Shown in pieces: positions 5,696-6,710 of a stretch of DNA of 6,710 nucleotides (position 1 is its first letter; every line of letters begins with the position of its first letter). Source of the stretch: Spirochaetota bacterium (GTDB taxonomy: Bacteria; Spirochaetota; UBA12135; COTS27); NCBI GenBank assembly GCA_030621685.1, contig JAUXHF010000108.1, forward strand, positions 1 to 6,710, given 5' to 3'. Both the position numbers and the translations under genes were made by a program. The notes under the pieces were generated by a model. That model did no database searches and was not told the origin of the DNA. It was given only the letters and a program-made list of their open reading frames with translations.

Positions 5696-6710
5696 TTAAT
5701 TAAATTGCATGAGGAAATCCTCATCATTTTCATAGAAAATTCGGATGTCTTTTATTCCATAACTAAGCATGGCAATGCGTTCCAGCCCTAAACCAAAAGC
5801 ATATCCAGAGTAGCTGTTAGGATCTATGCCCATGTTTTTAAGCACAAAGGGATTCATAAGCCCTGCGCCCAGCAGCTCTAACCAGCCATCGCTTTTCCCG
5901 CTATATTCAATGGCAATTTCGCAAGATGGCTCGGTAAAGGGGAAGTAATCTGGCCGAAAGCGCACTTTTACGGCATCGCCGAAAATATGACGGCAAAAAG
6001 CAATGAGCAAGCCTTTTAAATCGGCAAAAGAAACGCCGCGGTTAATATACATACCTTCTATTTGATGAAAAGTGTAAGAGTGAGTAGCATCAAGGGTATC
6101 GCGGCGAAACACTCTGCCCGGAGAGACTATGGCTAAAGGCGGGGAGCTTTGCTCGCCGGCGCGTATTTGCATATTTGAAGTTTGCGAACGAAGGAGCAGC
6201 GAACTTTTACCTTGCAGGTAATAGGAATCGTGTTCATCTCTTGCGGGATGGTTTTTAGGAATGTTTAGCGCTTCAAAATTATAATACTCACTTTCTAGCT
6301 CATTTCCCCAAACGGTAATAAAGCCACGGCGGTTAAAGAAACGAAGAGCTTCGTTACGAATGATTGTGAGCGGATGCAGAGAGCCTTGGGGAGGTCTTCG
6401 CCCGGGAAGGCTTATATCATCTAGAGAGGTCTGCGTGGTCTGATGGCTAGAGTTTTGTTCTTTTTCCGCTAGTTTTTTGCTTATTTTTTGTTTTAACAGA
6501 TTATATTTTTGGCCGTATTCCATGCGGATGTCTTGGGGGAGATCTTTTAAGGATTGCAGCATGCCTCGAAGCTGTGAGCGTTTGCCTAGGTAGCCAGCTT
6601 GCAGGGCTGTTATGTGTTGGGGGGTTCTAGCGTTTTCGAGGTCGCTGGTAAAAGCCGACTCTAGCTTACTCAGGTTTTCTGAAAGATGCTCAGAATCCTG
6701 CCTTGCCTGC
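5696..6710 (-). CDS. pheS: Phenylalanyl-tRNA synthetase alpha subunit, 5' end outside window
   Basis: Catalytic alpha subunit of phenylalanyl-tRNA synthetase, a class II enzyme that activates Phe with ATP and transfers it to tRNA-Phe. The frame stays open from the TAA at 5696-5698 to the window edge, giving 337 visible residues. An ATG at 6562 lies within the frame, but the 49 codons before it encode the expected N-terminal helical arm, including YLGKRSQLRG (40-49), so it is internal and only a few residues are missing (family length about 330-350). Visible motifs: LPGRRPPQGSLHP (101-113) leading into motif 1; LLRSQTSNMQIR (172-183); motif 2 GRVFRRD...FHQIEG (198-219); FPFTEPSCEI (256-265); motif 3 GYAFGLGLERIAML (302-315). 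Ala306 lies where E. coli Ala294 shapes the Phe pocket. Odd point: GAGLMNP (281-287) where GCGMVHP is common. pheT follows after six bases. Confidence 0.99.
   Translation of the reverse strand, partial: QARQDSEHLSENLSKLESAFTSDLENARTPQHITALQAGYLGKRSQLRGMLQSLKDLPQDIRMEYGQKYNLLKQKISKKLAEKEQNSSHQTTQTSLDDISLPGRRPPQGSLHPLTIIRNEALRFFNRRGFITVWGNELESEYYNFEALNIPKNHPARDEHDSYYLQGKSSLLLRSQTSNMQIRAGEQSSPPLAIVSPGRVFRRDTLDATHSYTFHQIEGMYINRGVSFADLKGLLIAFCRHIFGDAVKVRFRPDYFPFTEPSCEIAIEYSGKSDGWLELLGAGLMNPFVLKNMGIDPNSYSGYAFGLGLERIAMLSYGIKDIRIFYENDEDFLMQFN

Noticed and set aside
4481..5699. Several plus-strand frames of 68-87 codons across this interval
   Set aside because: All lie antisense to pheT, whose domains are continuous and conserved, and none has a recognisable motif.
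5696..6562. pheS starting at the ATG at 6562 as a complete short gene
   Set aside because: The frame remains open upstream to the window edge, and those codons encode the conserved N-terminal arm with YLGKR, so the gene is cut by the window.

Overview
All recognisable genes in this window lie on the minus strand. The sequence looks bacterial: pheS and pheT have bacterial-type architecture and sit next to each other, a ZapA-like division gene follows, and a trpE opens downstream. Nothing here fixes the phylum. Base composition is moderate, with A/T-rich intergenic DNA and many AGCT/CTAG-type words. Several start codons lack a clear Shine-Dalgarno sequence.

Layout in transcription order, from right to left: pheS (5696-6710, missing only its extreme N-terminus at the window edge); pheT (3062-5689, six bases after pheS); an A/T-rich intergenic stretch (2820-3061) with a 21-base direct repeat, a palindrome and a good -10 box; a 240-residue coiled-coil/low-complexity protein (2097-2819); zapA (1689-2084, 12 bases later); a second intergenic stretch (1482-1688) with an AATTTAG array of about 13-base period; and trpE (1-1481, 3' end outside the window).

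PheS and PheT form the (alpha-beta)2 phenylalanyl-tRNA synthetase. The coiled-coil protein and the ZapA-like protein look like a division-related pair: ZapA binds FtsZ, and a small coiled-coil gene directly before zapA is a recurrent arrangement. TrpE starts tryptophan synthesis from chorismate and has its own intergenic region. The order pheS-pheT-(x)-zapA resembles that known in Bacillus subtilis, where rnhC lies between pheT and zapA.

No mobile element, CRISPR array, RNA gene or defence system is visible. The best leads are the repeat array before trpE, the unassigned coiled-coil protein with its C-terminal tail, the palindrome at the putative zapA-operon promoter, and the low-complexity expansions in otherwise conserved enzymes (TrpE linker, PheT proline tract).
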